DNA of 64,000 nucleotides from Paraburkholderia unamae. GTDB taxonomy: Bacteria > Pseudomonadota > Gammaproteobacteria > Burkholderiales > Burkholderiaceae. Below are positions 1 through 8,354 of this stretch, one piece after another (the first letter of the stretch is position 1; each line of letters starts with the position of its first letter). The position numbers were made by a program, and so were the translations under genes. The notes under the pieces are model-generated. The model ran no database searches. It was not told the DNA's origin and saw only the letters and a program-made list of their open reading frames with translations. The stretch covers positions 1 to 64,000 of the forward strand of contig NZ_QLSU01000009.1 of NCBI RefSeq assembly GCF_003268775.1. Direction: 5' to 3'.

Positions 1-3000
1 TCGAACATCCAGAACGTTGTTCTGCAAACGGCCGGCAACGCTGGCGGTACGGCATCGTTCGACACGTCGAATATCTCGGGCGTGACGAACCTGACCGTCA
101 AGTCGGCGGGTAACGGCGAAGACAACGTCAAGGCAGCCGCGACGACGAACATCAACGTTACGCACCTGAGCACGCAGGATGGTGGCTTGGACGCAGGCGT
201 CGTTGTCGCAGGCGGCAACAACGTTACGGTGAACACCGCGGCTGGCAACGTCGATGTCGGCAACACGACCATCGCCAACGTCAATCCGACTGGCGCGGTC
301 AATGTGACCGCAGCGAATACCGGCACGGTCAACGTGTTTGGCGGCACGACGGTTACCGTCAACGACGCAGGCCAGAACAGCACGGTGAACGTTGGCGTCA
401 ACGGCACTGCCGTTTCGCCGTCGGAGCCGACCGGCGCAGTCTCGGTCAATGCAACGGGTTCGGGCACCACGGTCAACGTGTTCGGCGGCACTGACGTGTC
501 GGTCAGCACCGTTGGCGGTAACGCAGTGGACGCCGGTGGCGTCAATATCGGCGGTGTCGCAGCCAACACGGTCTACGCACCGACCGGCAATGTGACGGTG
601 AACGTCAACGAAGCCAAGGCATACGCAAAAGACTACCTCACGGGCGTGACGTCGGGTTACCAGTCGAACGTAAGCGTCCTGGGTGGCGCGAACGTCTCGG
701 TGACGACGAACGCAGGCAACGTGACCATCGGCGGCATCGCTGTGGACGCAGCAGGCAAGCTCCTCGCTGGCGAAAACGCGACCGGCACGGTTACCGTGAC
801 GGAAACCAGCAACGTCAGCCGCGTGAACGTTTATGGCGGCACGGACGTGACCGTCAACGCAGCAGGCGGTGCAGTGCACGTCGGCAATGTTGCAGGCACG
901 GTTGTGGCGACCCCGAGCGGCGCCGTCACCATCAACAACACGGCTTCGGCTGCATACGACGGCATCGTCAACACCAACAACGGCTTCGTCGCCGTTGAAG
1001 GCGGCACGGACGTCAACGTCACGACCAACGCAGGCGGCGTGCGCGTCGGCTCGTCGAGCGGCACGGCAGGTGCGCAACCGACCGGCAGCGTCACGGTGAC
1101 GGATACGACGGCGGGCTTCGTCGGCGTGTTTGGCGGTTCGGACGTGACGGTCAGCTCGGCTGGCGGCCTCGTTATCGTCGGCAACGACAACGCAGGCGCA
1201 AGCACGAAGGGCGACGTTTCGGTTACGCAGTCGGCTGTCGAGACCGGCGGCCAGTACACGAACAACTCGGCTGTCAACGTTGCTGGCGGCGACAATGTCA
1301 CGGTCAACACGACTGGCGGCAATGTTACGGTTGGCTCGGAAGCGACCCCGACGACGGGCGCAGTGTCGATCACCGACACGTATGTCGGCTACAACGTCGA
1401 CAACTTCACCGTTGTTGGCGGCACGACCGTGGCGATTACGACGACGGCAACCGACGGCGACATCGACGTCGGCAACGTGACGGCAGTCATCGACTCGGTC
1501 ACGGGCGCGCTCAAGAACGCCAGCGACTACGCTTCGGGCAACGTCACGATCGTCAACGAATCGAAGGCAGGCACGTCGGCTGCTGGCGCCTCGAACGTCT
1601 ACGGCACGGGCGACACGAGCGTCACGACCAACGGCGCAACGTCGGTCTCGATCACGGGCGGCGAAAGCGCGACCATCACCGACATCCAGACCCAACTGAC
1701 GAAGGGCGTTAGCACGCTCTCGAACGTCACGCTGGACCACGTCGAAGGCAATTCCACGATCACGTCGGATGCGCTCACGTCGCTGACGGTGCTCAATGGT
1801 ATTTCGGGCTACGAATACACCATCGACAACACCACGAAGGGTCACGACCTCTCGCTGACGATCGGCGGCGACGCACCGGTGTTCGGCGTCGACACGATCA
1901 TCGACACGACGGCTGGCGCGGTTACCCTGGCTGACAACGGTGTTGCATCGGGCCGCGTCGACCTGCAACTCGACACGGCAACGAGCGTCACGGTCAACAC
2001 GACGGCTGCGGTCAACCTCACCGTCGATGCAGGCGCGAACCTGACCACGGTTACGCTGAACAACACCGCCGCTCTGAACCTGTCGGTTGACGGCGCAACG
2101 AGCCTCGCATCGATCGACGCGAGCGCGGCAACGGGTGGCGTGACTGTCGAAGTCGACCCGACCCTGACGAGCTTCAAGGGCGGCGCAGGCAATGACGTCG
2201 TCACGATCGATTCGAACAGCCTGCTCCACGCTGACGAAACGACGTACAGCACGATCTCGGGTGGCGCTGGCAACAACACGCTGGTGGCGAACTACGCAGC
2301 TCAAACGACCGATACGGCGCTGGGCAGCAACTCGCACATCTCGGGCTTCACGACGCTGGCTCTGGGTGAGAGCGCCAAGTCGGACAACCACACTGGCTCG
2401 GTCTATGTGGCTGGCACGCCGACTGTGACGGGTGTTGCTCAGGTCTCGACGATTACGTTTGACCAGGTAACCTACAACACTGATGGCAACGTCAGCGAAG
2501 ACGTCTATTTCACGATCACCGTCGGGGCGAACGTATACAACATCTCGCCGGCCATCTCGACGGGTGAAACCGCCGCAGCGCTTGCTTCTGCTGTCGCATC
2601 GGCGATTCTGAGCCAAGGTATCCAAGGGTTCAGCGTTGGCGTTTCGAACGGCGTGGTCACGGTGACGGGTCCGGCAAACGGCACCGCGTTCTCGATCAGC
2701 ACCCCGGTGATTCTGGCTGGCAGCGGCGACCTGCCGCCGACCGTCGCGACCCCGACCGCGCCTGTCGCGGCTGTCACCGGCACGCCGGCAGACGCAAGCT
2801 ACGACGCTTCGGGCTTCACGGCTCTGCAAGTCGGCCAGACGACGGGCGACGTGGCATTCACGAAGGTTGCTGCGGGCACGACGCTTGACGTCACGGCTTC
2901 GCAAGGCAACGGCGCGATCGTCAACTACCTGCTGGCTAACTCGACCGGTTCCAAGGACGCTCTGTCCCTGACGGTTGGCGTGGACGGCGCAGCAGGTTCG

Positions 3001-5277
3001 AACGGCGTGACGACCACCGTTGCGACGACCGGCATCGAAACGCTGAACATCACGAGCGAAGGCGCTGCGAAGAGCCTGAACACCGTGACGATCGGCGACA
3101 CGGGCGCGACGAGCATCGTCCTGAACGGCGACGCTAACATCGCCCTGACGCTGAAGACCGACAACCTCGGCGCGTCCGCGACCGGTGTGACGAAGGTCGA
3201 CGCTTCGGCAGCTACGGGTGCAGTCAACCTGAGCGGCGTGGAACTCTCGTCGACGGGCTCGACCGTCACGGGCGGCGCTGGTCTGCTGACCGTTGCTGGT
3301 GGCGCGGATTCGGGTCACAGCGACGTGATCACCACGGGCACGGGTGGCGGCGTCATCACCATCGGCGACGGTGGCAACTGGACCGGCGCCGCTTACGGCG
3401 CAGGTTCGGAAACCGTGGACCTCACGGCATCGGCTTCGGCAGTGGACACGCTGGTTGTCGGCGAAAACACCGTCGCAACGTTCAATGGTTCGACCGGTGG
3501 CGTGAAGGGCTTCGAGATCACCTCGAGCGCGAAGACGACCGACCGCCTGGCCATCGTTTCGTCGGGTAGCGCTGTCAACGTCGTGGCTAACGCCGCATTG
3601 CAGAACGCGTCGGTCGCTGGCCTGGCATACACGATCTCCAATGGCATCGTGACCTTCAGCGGCGCCGGTACGCACAACATCAACGAGTTCAGCGCAACGG
3701 ATCTGATCGCAGCAGCGCAAGCGATCGCTTCGGGTGCCTGGGCGCTTGGTTCGGCTACGGTGCTCGCGTTTGTCGCAGGCGGCAATACGTACGTTGTTTC
3801 GGCAGAAGGCAATGCCTTGAATGACACGTCGGTGACCGAACTGGTCGGCGTGACGGGCGTCGCTGGCTTCGGTACGACGGCTGCTGGCAACACGATCGTG
3901 CTGGCCAACACTGTCACCTCCGAAACCAACGTGCTGGACGTGGCAACGGTCGGCGCCAAGACGCTGTCGTACGACGAAACCGGCTTTGCGCGTGCAGTGC
4001 TGAACACGACGTCGGTTGACGTAGCGGCAACCTCGGTTTCGCTCTCGAACCTGGCCGCATCGGCCGTGCTCGAAGTGAACGCCGATCTGTCGAACGTCGC
4101 AGTTTCGACGACGCAACTCGGTACCTCGGGTTCGGACAGCCTGTCGATCCAGTTCGACTCGGCCGAAACGATCAAGAGCCTGACCGTGAGCGGCGACAAC
4201 GCCCTCGCGATCCACACGAGCGGTGCTGACGTCATCACGACGCTGACCGACGCGACCAACACCGTGGCAAGCATCACCGTCGACGGCGCCGGCTCGCTGT
4301 CGATCGCCACGCTGACCGACACGGCGCTCAAGTCGTTCGACGCAAGCCACCTCGTTGGCACGCTGGCCCTGACGGCTTCGCAAGACGGCCTGACGATCCT
4401 GGGTTCCGTCGCTGGCGACGTGATCAAGGCAACCGGCGCGGCGGATACGATCACCGTTGGTTCGGCGACTGCCGCGGCAATCGGTGCAGTGTCGATCACC
4501 GCAAGCGGCGCAGCTGACGCGATCTCGCTCACGACGCAGTCGGCCGTGTCGACGAATCACGTCATCCAGGCGGCCGGTGCAGGCGACACGATCACGCTCA
4601 ACGGCGGTCACTTCGACAACGTGTACCTCGGCGGCACGGTCAACGGCAGCAATGTCGCGACCACGGCGCTTGGTCATGGCGATACGCTGAACCTGTTCGG
4701 CACCGCCACGGATAGCGTGTGGCTCGGCGGCAGCTCGACCGTGAACCTTGGTTCGGCAACGAACTACTTCGGTGGCACGGCCAACCTGTCGGTGCAGGGC
4801 GATGTGACGGGTGCAGCGTCGAGCGGCAGCTTCGCGCAAACGCTGATCAACGTGAACAACGCTGACGCGACTGTGAACCTGGCGTTCAACAACGCTACGA
4901 CGTACGAAGGTCTGGCTGGCAACTCGGCTACCGCTGCACAGGTGAACGTCGCTTCGGCTACGTCGCTGTCGCAGGCTCTCGATCTGGCGATCAAGCAGGC
5001 GCTCGTGACGGACTACCAGGCGAACGGCTCGTCGCACGTTTCGCTGGTCAACGGTGTGCTCGAACTGAACGCCAACACGGGTCTCGTGTCGACGTTCCAG
5101 TACGCTGGCAACACGTACGTGGTGGAAGCGGTCAACAACACGAACGCGGCAGCTGCTCACGCAGCGCTCGGCGCGAACGACGTTGTGGTCGAAATCACGG
5201 GTACGTCGACGGTGTCGAGCGTGGGCTTCAGCGGTCACACGCTGAGCGCACACCTCAACGCTGGCTCCCCTGCCTAA
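1..5277 (+). CDS. Giant beta-strand-repeat surface protein, S-layer/RTX-like type I secretion substrate (5' truncated)
   Basis: The frame is open from base 1, so the start lies upstream; about 1758 residues are visible. The protein is rich in Thr, Val, Asn, Gly and Ala and has essentially no Cys. At about 200-1480 there are roughly nine copies of a beta-strand unit resembling VxVxGGxxVxVxxxxGxVxVG. Downstream there are scattered RTX-like turns (GGAGND near 2175, GGAGNN near 2255, GAGDT near 4572). The C-terminus is acidic to neutral and ends in a small-residue tail, as in T1SS substrates. A type I exporter operon lies 6 kb downstream. Codon choice (many gca, gtt and ggt codons) differs from the surrounding GC-rich genes and suggests very high expression. 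Role in an S-layer or as a large adhesin is inferred; no exact homologue is claimed. Confidence 0.85.
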   Translation, partial: SNIQNVVLQTAGNAGGTASFDTSNISGVTNLTVKSAGNGEDNVKAAATTNINVTHLSTQDGGLDAGVVVAGGNNVTVNTAAGNVDVGNTTIANVNPTGAVNVTAANTGTVNVFGGTTVTVNDAGQNSTVNVGVNGTAVSPSEPTGAVSVNATGSGTTVNVFGGTDVSVSTVGGNAVDAGGVNIGGVAANTVYAPTGNVTVNVNEAKAYAKDYLTGVTSGYQSNVSVLGGANVSVTTNAGNVTIGGIAVDAAGKLLAGENATGTVTVTETSNVSRVNVYGGTDVTVNAAGGAVHVGNVAGTVVATPSGAVTINNTASAAYDGIVNTNNGFVAVEGGTDVNVTTNAGGVRVGSSSGTAGAQPTGSVTVTDTTAGFVGVFGGSDVTVSSAGGLVIVGNDNAGASTKGDVSVTQSAVETGGQYTNNSAVNVAGGDNVTVNTTGGNVTVGSEATPTTGAVSITDTYVGYNVDNFTVVGGTTVAITTTATDGDIDVGNVTAVIDSVTGALKNASDYASGNVTIVNESKAGTSAAGASNVYGTGDTSVTTNGATSVSITGGESATITDIQTQLTKGVSTLSNVTLDHVEGNSTITSDALTSLTVLNGISGYEYTIDNTTKGHDLSLTIGGDAPVFGVDTIIDTTAGAVTLADNGVASGRVDLQLDTATSVTVNTTAAVNLTVDAGANLTTVTLNNTAALNLSVDGATSLASIDASAATGGVTVEVDPTLTSFKGGAGNDVVTIDSNSLLHADETTYSTISGGAGNNTLVANYAAQTTDTALGSNSHISGFTTLALGESAKSDNHTGSVYVAGTPTVTGVAQVSTITFDQVTYNTDGNVSEDVYFTITVGANVYNISPAISTGETAAALASAVASAILSQGIQGFSVGVSNGVVTVTGPANGTAFSISTPVILAGSGDLPPTVATPTAPVAAVTGTPADASYDASGFTALQVGQTTGDVAFTKVAAGTTLDVTASQGNGAIVNYLLANSTGSKDALSLTVGVDGAAGSNGVTTTVATTGIETLNITSEGAAKSLNTVTIGDTGATSIVLNGDANIALTLKTDNLGASATGVTKVDASAATGAVNLSGVELSSTGSTVTGGAGLLTVAGGADSGHSDVITTGTGGGVITIGDGGNWTGAAYGAGSETVDLTASASAVDTLVVGENTVATFNGSTGGVKGFEITSSAKTTDRLAIVSSGSAVNVVANAALQNASVAGLAYTISNGIVTFSGAGTHNINEFSATDLIAAAQAIASGAWALGSATVLAFVAGGNTYVVSAEGNALNDTSVTELVGVTGVAGFGTTAAGNTIVLANTVTSETNVLDVATVGAKTLSYDETGFARAVLNTTSVDVAATSVSLSNLAASAVLEVNADLSNVAVSTTQLGTSGSDSLSIQFDSAETIKSLTVSGDNALAIHTSGADVITTLTDATNTVASITVDGAGSLSIATLTDTALKSFDASHLVGTLALTASQDGLTILGSVAGDVIKATGAADTITVGSATAAAIGAVSITASGAADAISLTTQSAVSTNHVIQAAGAGDTITLNGGHFDNVYLGGTVNGSNVATTALGHGDTLNLFGTATDSVWLGGSSTVNLGSATNYFGGTANLSVQGDVTGAASSGSFAQTLINVNNADATVNLAFNNATTYEGLAGNSATAAQVNVASATSLSQALDLAIKQALVTDYQANGSSHVSLVNGVLELNANTGLVSTFQYAGNTYVVEAVNNTNAAAAHAALGANDVVVEITGTSTVSSVGFSGHTLSAHLNAGSPA

Positions 5278-5312
5278 GTCTGAGTAGCACTCCAGTCGTA
5301 CCGTAGTGCCTC

Positions 5313-5348
5313 AAACCCCGCTCCCTCGCAAGAGGGGCGGGGTTTTTT
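5313..5348 (+). terminator. Intrinsic terminator of the giant surface-protein gene
   Basis: The arms AAACCCCGC and GCGGGGTTT flank an inner CCCTC/GAGGG stem closed by a GCAA tetraloop with one bulged T. A T-run follows directly. It sits 36 bases after the stop codon, as expected for a very strongly transcribed gene. Confidence 0.9.
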
Positions 5349-5381
5349 CAAATCAGCACCCATCGTTTTGAGTATCCGGAA

Positions 5382-5579
5382 ATGAGCACGATCATCATCG
5401 ACGACATCGCTTACGATCTCACCGCCTTGAGCGAGGCCGCGAAGCAGCAACTCACGAACGTGCAGGCGGCCGACGCCGAAATCCAGCGCCTGCAAGCACA
5501 ACTGGCCATCGCAACGACAGCGCGCGCCGCTTACGCTCGCGCGCTGAAGAACGCGCTGCCCGCGGCGGTATCGCACTGA
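5382..5579 (+). CDS. Small DUF6447-type protein
   Basis: This 65-residue protein begins MSTIIIDDIAYDLTALS and continues with a heptad-like helical segment rich in Gln and Ala (residues 20-55). This matches the small DUF6447 family as I remember it: a short beta-hairpin followed by one helix. The start has a CCGGA ribosome-binding-like sequence just upstream. It lies directly after the surface-protein terminator, so it needs either read-through or its own promoter. Its function is unknown. Its position between a T1SS substrate and the T1SS operon hints at a role in surface-protein expression or export, which is inference only. Confidence 0.7.
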   Translation: MSTIIIDDIAYDLTALSEAAKQQLTNVQAADAEIQRLQAQLAIATTARAAYARALKNALPAAVSH

Positions 5580-5584
5580 GCCCG

Positions 5585-5606
5585 ATCGAGGCTTCAGCGC
5601 CTCGAT
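5585..5606 (+). terminator. Hairpin after the DUF6447 gene
   Basis: Arms ATCGAGGC and GCCTCGAT enclose a six-base loop immediately downstream of the stop codon. There is no T-run, so it may be a weak or Rho-assisted 3' end rather than a classic terminator. Confidence 0.4.
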
Positions 5607-5664
5607 GCGAAGCCCTGCAAGCACATGCCAGTGCTCAAAAAAAGCCAGTCCGTGAACCGGCAAT

Positions 5665-5680
5665 TGTGAGATAAATCACA
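5665..5680 (+). promoter_or_regulatory. Perfect CRP-type box upstream of a candidate sRNA promoter
   Basis: TGTGA-GATAAA-TCACA is an exact match to the CRP consensus half-sites. Its centre (5672.5) is 41.5 bases from the predicted start at about 5714. The hexamer GATAAT at 5702-5707, a 5/6 match to the sigma-70 -10 element, lies exactly where a class II CRP-activated promoter needs it. There is no protein-coding gene just downstream on this strand; a compact structured transcript ending at a terminator follows instead. Confidence 0.75.
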
Positions 5681-5713
5681 GCGCTGAATTAAGGACGCCA
5701 TGATAATCATGCG

Positions 5714-5791
5714 TGTCAACACCTCCCGGCCCCTGTACTTTTTAGTTCATCCGGGAGTTCAGCGCCGAGCATGGCTCGGCGCTGCTTTTCC
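5714..5791 (+). ncRNA. Candidate CRP-activated small RNA (about 77 nt)
   Basis: The predicted start is about 7 bases after the -10 hexamer at 5702-5707. The transcript would form a 5' hairpin (CTCCCGG at 5723-5729 with CCGGGAG at 5751-5757) whose 21-base loop is unpaired and U-rich, a typical seed region. The 3' end is an 11-bp perfect stem (5760-5770 with 5774-5784) with an ATG loop, followed by CTTTTCC: an intrinsic terminator. No convincing reading frame covers it. The promoter, fold and terminator are seen in the sequence; a trans-acting regulatory role is inference. I do not recognise it as a named RNA family. Confidence 0.6.
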
Positions 5792-6179
5792 ATGCGCCAT
5801 CCATTGAGCCCGGGGCACGCAGCCACGCGACGTGCCGGGCCGCGCGCGCTTCTCTCGGCTCTTCCGCACTGGCCTCGAGCACAACGGCGGAGGAGCTTTT
5901 GCGTCGGGCTTATGCCCGGCGCCTTTTCCCTTTGAACTGATCAGGTATGCAAAACGTTTGCGCGCGCGTAAGCGGCAAGCGTGGCGTCTGCATATCGTCG
6001 GATGGGGTGGGGGGAATGGCCGTAAGAGGCGGCGCGGCCTGCGTCGCCTAGGCCCGCTACGGCAGGTCGTAGGCGGCGTGCGCTTGCGCCCGCTCCGGGG
6101 CGCCGCGTGAACTCAAAAGAGGGGTATTTGCTGCGGTGTGCCCGCGTTGCGCGGGCGCGATGTTGCGCGCCCGGGGAGA
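5792..6179. other. Gene-free stretch with GC-rich hairpins
   Basis: No convincing gene is seen. There is a bulged hairpin at about 5809-5839. A second lies at 5902-5921 (CGTCGGGC with GCCCGGCG, one G-T pair) followed by CCTTTTCCC, which could terminate plus-strand transcription. A third is at 6140-6156 (GCCCGCG/CGCGGGC). A second small RNA ending near 5930 is possible but I see no promoter for it. Confidence 0.35.
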
Positions 6180-6587
6180 TCAGTTGCCCACGAGCCCGTA
6201 CGCGCCCAATGCGAAATGATTCGACATCGGATCGGTGTCTTCGGCCTCGCCTTGAAACGCCGCATAGCCGCCAAAACCATCGGCGTTGTCACGCGCGGCA
6301 GCGCCACCGCCCAGGCTCGCGATCGCGGCGCAACCCTCCAGCGCTGCCTTCAGGTCCTCGATCAGCTCCGCCGCGCTCCCGCTTGGCAGCAGGAAGCGCC
6401 GGGTAATGCAGCGCGCTTCCTCGTCCTCGCTGTTCGACCGCATGACGAGCGAGACACTGACATGATCCGGCGTATGAGCCTGCTCGATCGTCCATTCGGC
6501 GACCAGCATTTCGGAGCCCGGCTTTCTGCTGCGTGCCGGCTTTCTCTTGGCGCGTGACCCGATCGTCATAGTTGTCGTTGCTTGCAT
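6180..6587 (-). CDS. Hypothetical protein, 135 residues
   Basis: I do not recognise this gene. The predicted protein has a basic N-terminus (residues 10-23, Lys/Arg-rich), a central mixed segment containing VAEWTIEQAHTPDH, and a Gly/Ala-rich C-terminal third. There is no signal peptide or membrane segment. No strong ribosome-binding site precedes the first ATG; a later Met at residue 7 or 27 is possible. An overlapping plus-strand frame of similar length exists, so coding status is uncertain. It lies between the sRNA candidate and the 3' end of the secretion operon and shares no obvious operon. Confidence 0.4.
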   Translation of the reverse strand: MQATTTMTIGSRAKRKPARSRKPGSEMLVAEWTIEQAHTPDHVSVSLVMRSNSEDEEARCITRRFLLPSGSAAELIEDLKAALEGCAAIASLGGGAAARDNADGFGGYAAFQGEAEDTDPMSNHFALGAYGLVGN

Positions 6588-6745
6588 GTGGTGGGCGCTC
6601 GCGGCGCCATGATAAGGACTACGCGGATATGCGCATTGGTGGGAAATTTATCGTAACCAGATCAGTGCGGCTGTGCGGTAGAGCACAATTTGAAGAATCG
6701 GGCGGCTATGGGGCAGGTTTTGGCGGTCTGCGCCAGCCAAAAGAA

Positions 6746-6778
6746 AATCCCCTGCAAACAGGGCGTTTGCAGGGGATT
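6746..6778 (-). terminator. Intrinsic terminator of the type I secretion operon
   Basis: A perfect 14-bp stem (6746-6759 with 6765-6778) encloses a five-base loop. Read on the minus strand it is followed by TTCTTTT. It lies about 90 bases beyond the stop of the TolC-type gene. Confidence 0.85.
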
Positions 6779-6868
6779 GCGATGGAGCCGAGGGCTCCGG
6801 TCGTGCGGTCGGCGGGAGCGGCGCGTGGGTGAGCCTGGCGGCTCGCGAGGCGCCTTTGCCGCGCTAGA

Positions 6869-8353
6869 TCACTTCACGCTGACGATCGTCGGCATATGCG
6901 CCGGGTTCGCTTTCGAGAGCGCGCCCGCGCCGTCCGGGCGGAACCAGTCCGCGAGCACGTACAGGTCCTGCTCGTTCAGGATGCCGGCTGCGCGCTTGAG
7001 TTGCAGGCTTGCGATCATGTACTGGTAGCGGGCTCTCGCCAGGTCGCGCTTGGACTGGTAGAGCTGCTGCGTGGCGGTCAGGACGTCGACGTTGGTACGC
7101 ACGCCCGCGTCCACGCTCTTGCGCGTCGCGGTGATCTGGAGCGTGGCGGATTCCACCGCTTTTTCCAGCGCCTGGATACGCGTCATGCTGCTGTTGCACA
7201 GGTTGTACTGCTTGCGCAGTTCGAGCAGCACCTTGTTCGTCTTGTCGCGCAAGTCGTCCTGGGCGTGATCGTAGTTCGCGCTTGCCTGTTCGGTGCTCGC
7301 CTTGACCATGCCGCCCGAGTAGAGCGGAATCGTGATTTCGATACCCGCCTGCTTCGTGAAATAGCGCTGGCCGATCGTGTCGAGCGAGTTCGACTGGTTC
7401 TTGCCGATGCTCGCCACGAGGTCGACGTGCGGGTAGTAGCCCGCGCGCGCAACCTGCATCTGCTGGCGCGCGGCTTCGACCGAGTGGCGCTGGGCGATCA
7501 GGTCGGAGTTGCTGTCGAGCGCGATGTCACGCCACTGGTCGAAACCGGCGGGCGAGGGCAGCGTCGGCTCGAAATGCTCGCTCAACCGGTCGAGGCCCGC
7601 CACGTCGAGCGTCGCGCTCAGCCCCGTGATGGCTTCGAGCGCGTGCGCGCTGTTGTCCAGGTTGTCCTGGGCGTCGGCGAGGTCGGCACGCGAGATTTCG
7701 AGCTTCGAGTTCGTTTCGAGAATATCCGTGCGCGTGCCCTGGCCGTTCTTGAACTGTGCCTCGTTGCTGGCGAGCTGCGCCTCGAAGGTCTTTTGCTGTG
7801 CGGTCGCGAGCGCCACCTGATCGAGCGCGAACAGCGTGTCCGTGTACGCGCTCAGCACGCGCACCAGCAGGTCTTCGCTCTTGCCCATGAACACGGCGTC
7901 GCTGGCGAGCGCGGCGGCTTTGCCGTAGCGATAGCGCGCGATGCCTTCGAGGTTGATGATCGGCTGGCGCACCTGCACGCTGGCCGAATACGCGTGGTAC
8001 ACGTTGTACGACGACGGGGGGCCGCTGGTCTCCCCGAGGTAGGTCGTGTTGGTCCAGTCGCGATAGGTCCCATACGAAGCCGACAGGTTGGGCAGCAGGT
8101 ACGAGCGGCCGATCGCCACGTTGGCGTCGCCGGCGCGTTTGTCCGCCATCGCGCCTGCGAACTCGGGGTCGTGTTCGAGCGCCGCCTGGTAGGCGTCGAC
8201 GATGCCGATCGCGTGCGCCGCCTGCATCGCGCCGAGCGCGAGCGCGACGGCCACGCCGAGGCGCGCGAGCGTCGGGCGGGCGCCGTTTGCCTGCGTGGCG
8301 CGCGCACGTTCCCTGCGGGCCGCGGCCCGCGTCTTGATTGCCTGGTCGCGCAC
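6869..8353 (-). CDS. TolC-family outer-membrane channel of the type I secretion system
   Basis: This is the third gene of the exporter operon. The 494-residue protein has a basic leader and a signal-peptide core at about residues 30-48 (LGVAVALALGAMQAAHA). A typical TolC-family repeat of two outer-membrane-efflux domains follows, with long helical stretches such as NEAQFKNGQGTRTDILETNS and KSVDAGVRTNVDVLTATQQ. The GTG start is preceded by GGAGG at a good distance and follows the stop of the adaptor gene by one base, so translation is coupled. It should form the trimeric outer-membrane duct that docks onto the adaptor. The most likely cargo is the giant repeat protein upstream. Confidence 0.9.
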   Translation of the reverse strand: MRDQAIKTRAAARRERARATQANGARPTLARLGVAVALALGAMQAAHAIGIVDAYQAALEHDPEFAGAMADKRAGDANVAIGRSYLLPNLSASYGTYRDWTNTTYLGETSGPPSSYNVYHAYSASVQVRQPIINLEGIARYRYGKAAALASDAVFMGKSEDLLVRVLSAYTDTLFALDQVALATAQQKTFEAQLASNEAQFKNGQGTRTDILETNSKLEISRADLADAQDNLDNSAHALEAITGLSATLDVAGLDRLSEHFEPTLPSPAGFDQWRDIALDSNSDLIAQRHSVEAARQQMQVARAGYYPHVDLVASIGKNQSNSLDTIGQRYFTKQAGIEITIPLYSGGMVKASTEQASANYDHAQDDLRDKTNKVLLELRKQYNLCNSSMTRIQALEKAVESATLQITATRKSVDAGVRTNVDVLTATQQLYQSKRDLARARYQYMIASLQLKRAAGILNEQDLYVLADWFRPDGAGALSKANPAHMPTIVSVK

Positions 8354-8354
8354 G

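Noticed and set aside
200..1480. Repeats in the giant gene as a DNA repeat array
   Set aside because: The similarity is at protein level with diverged bases; it reflects beta-strand units in a coding sequence.
5832..6557. Several plus-strand frames between the sRNA and the hypothetical gene
   Set aside because: They are Arg/Pro/Gly-rich with poor starts and no recognisable domain, typical of non-coding GC-rich DNA or shadows.
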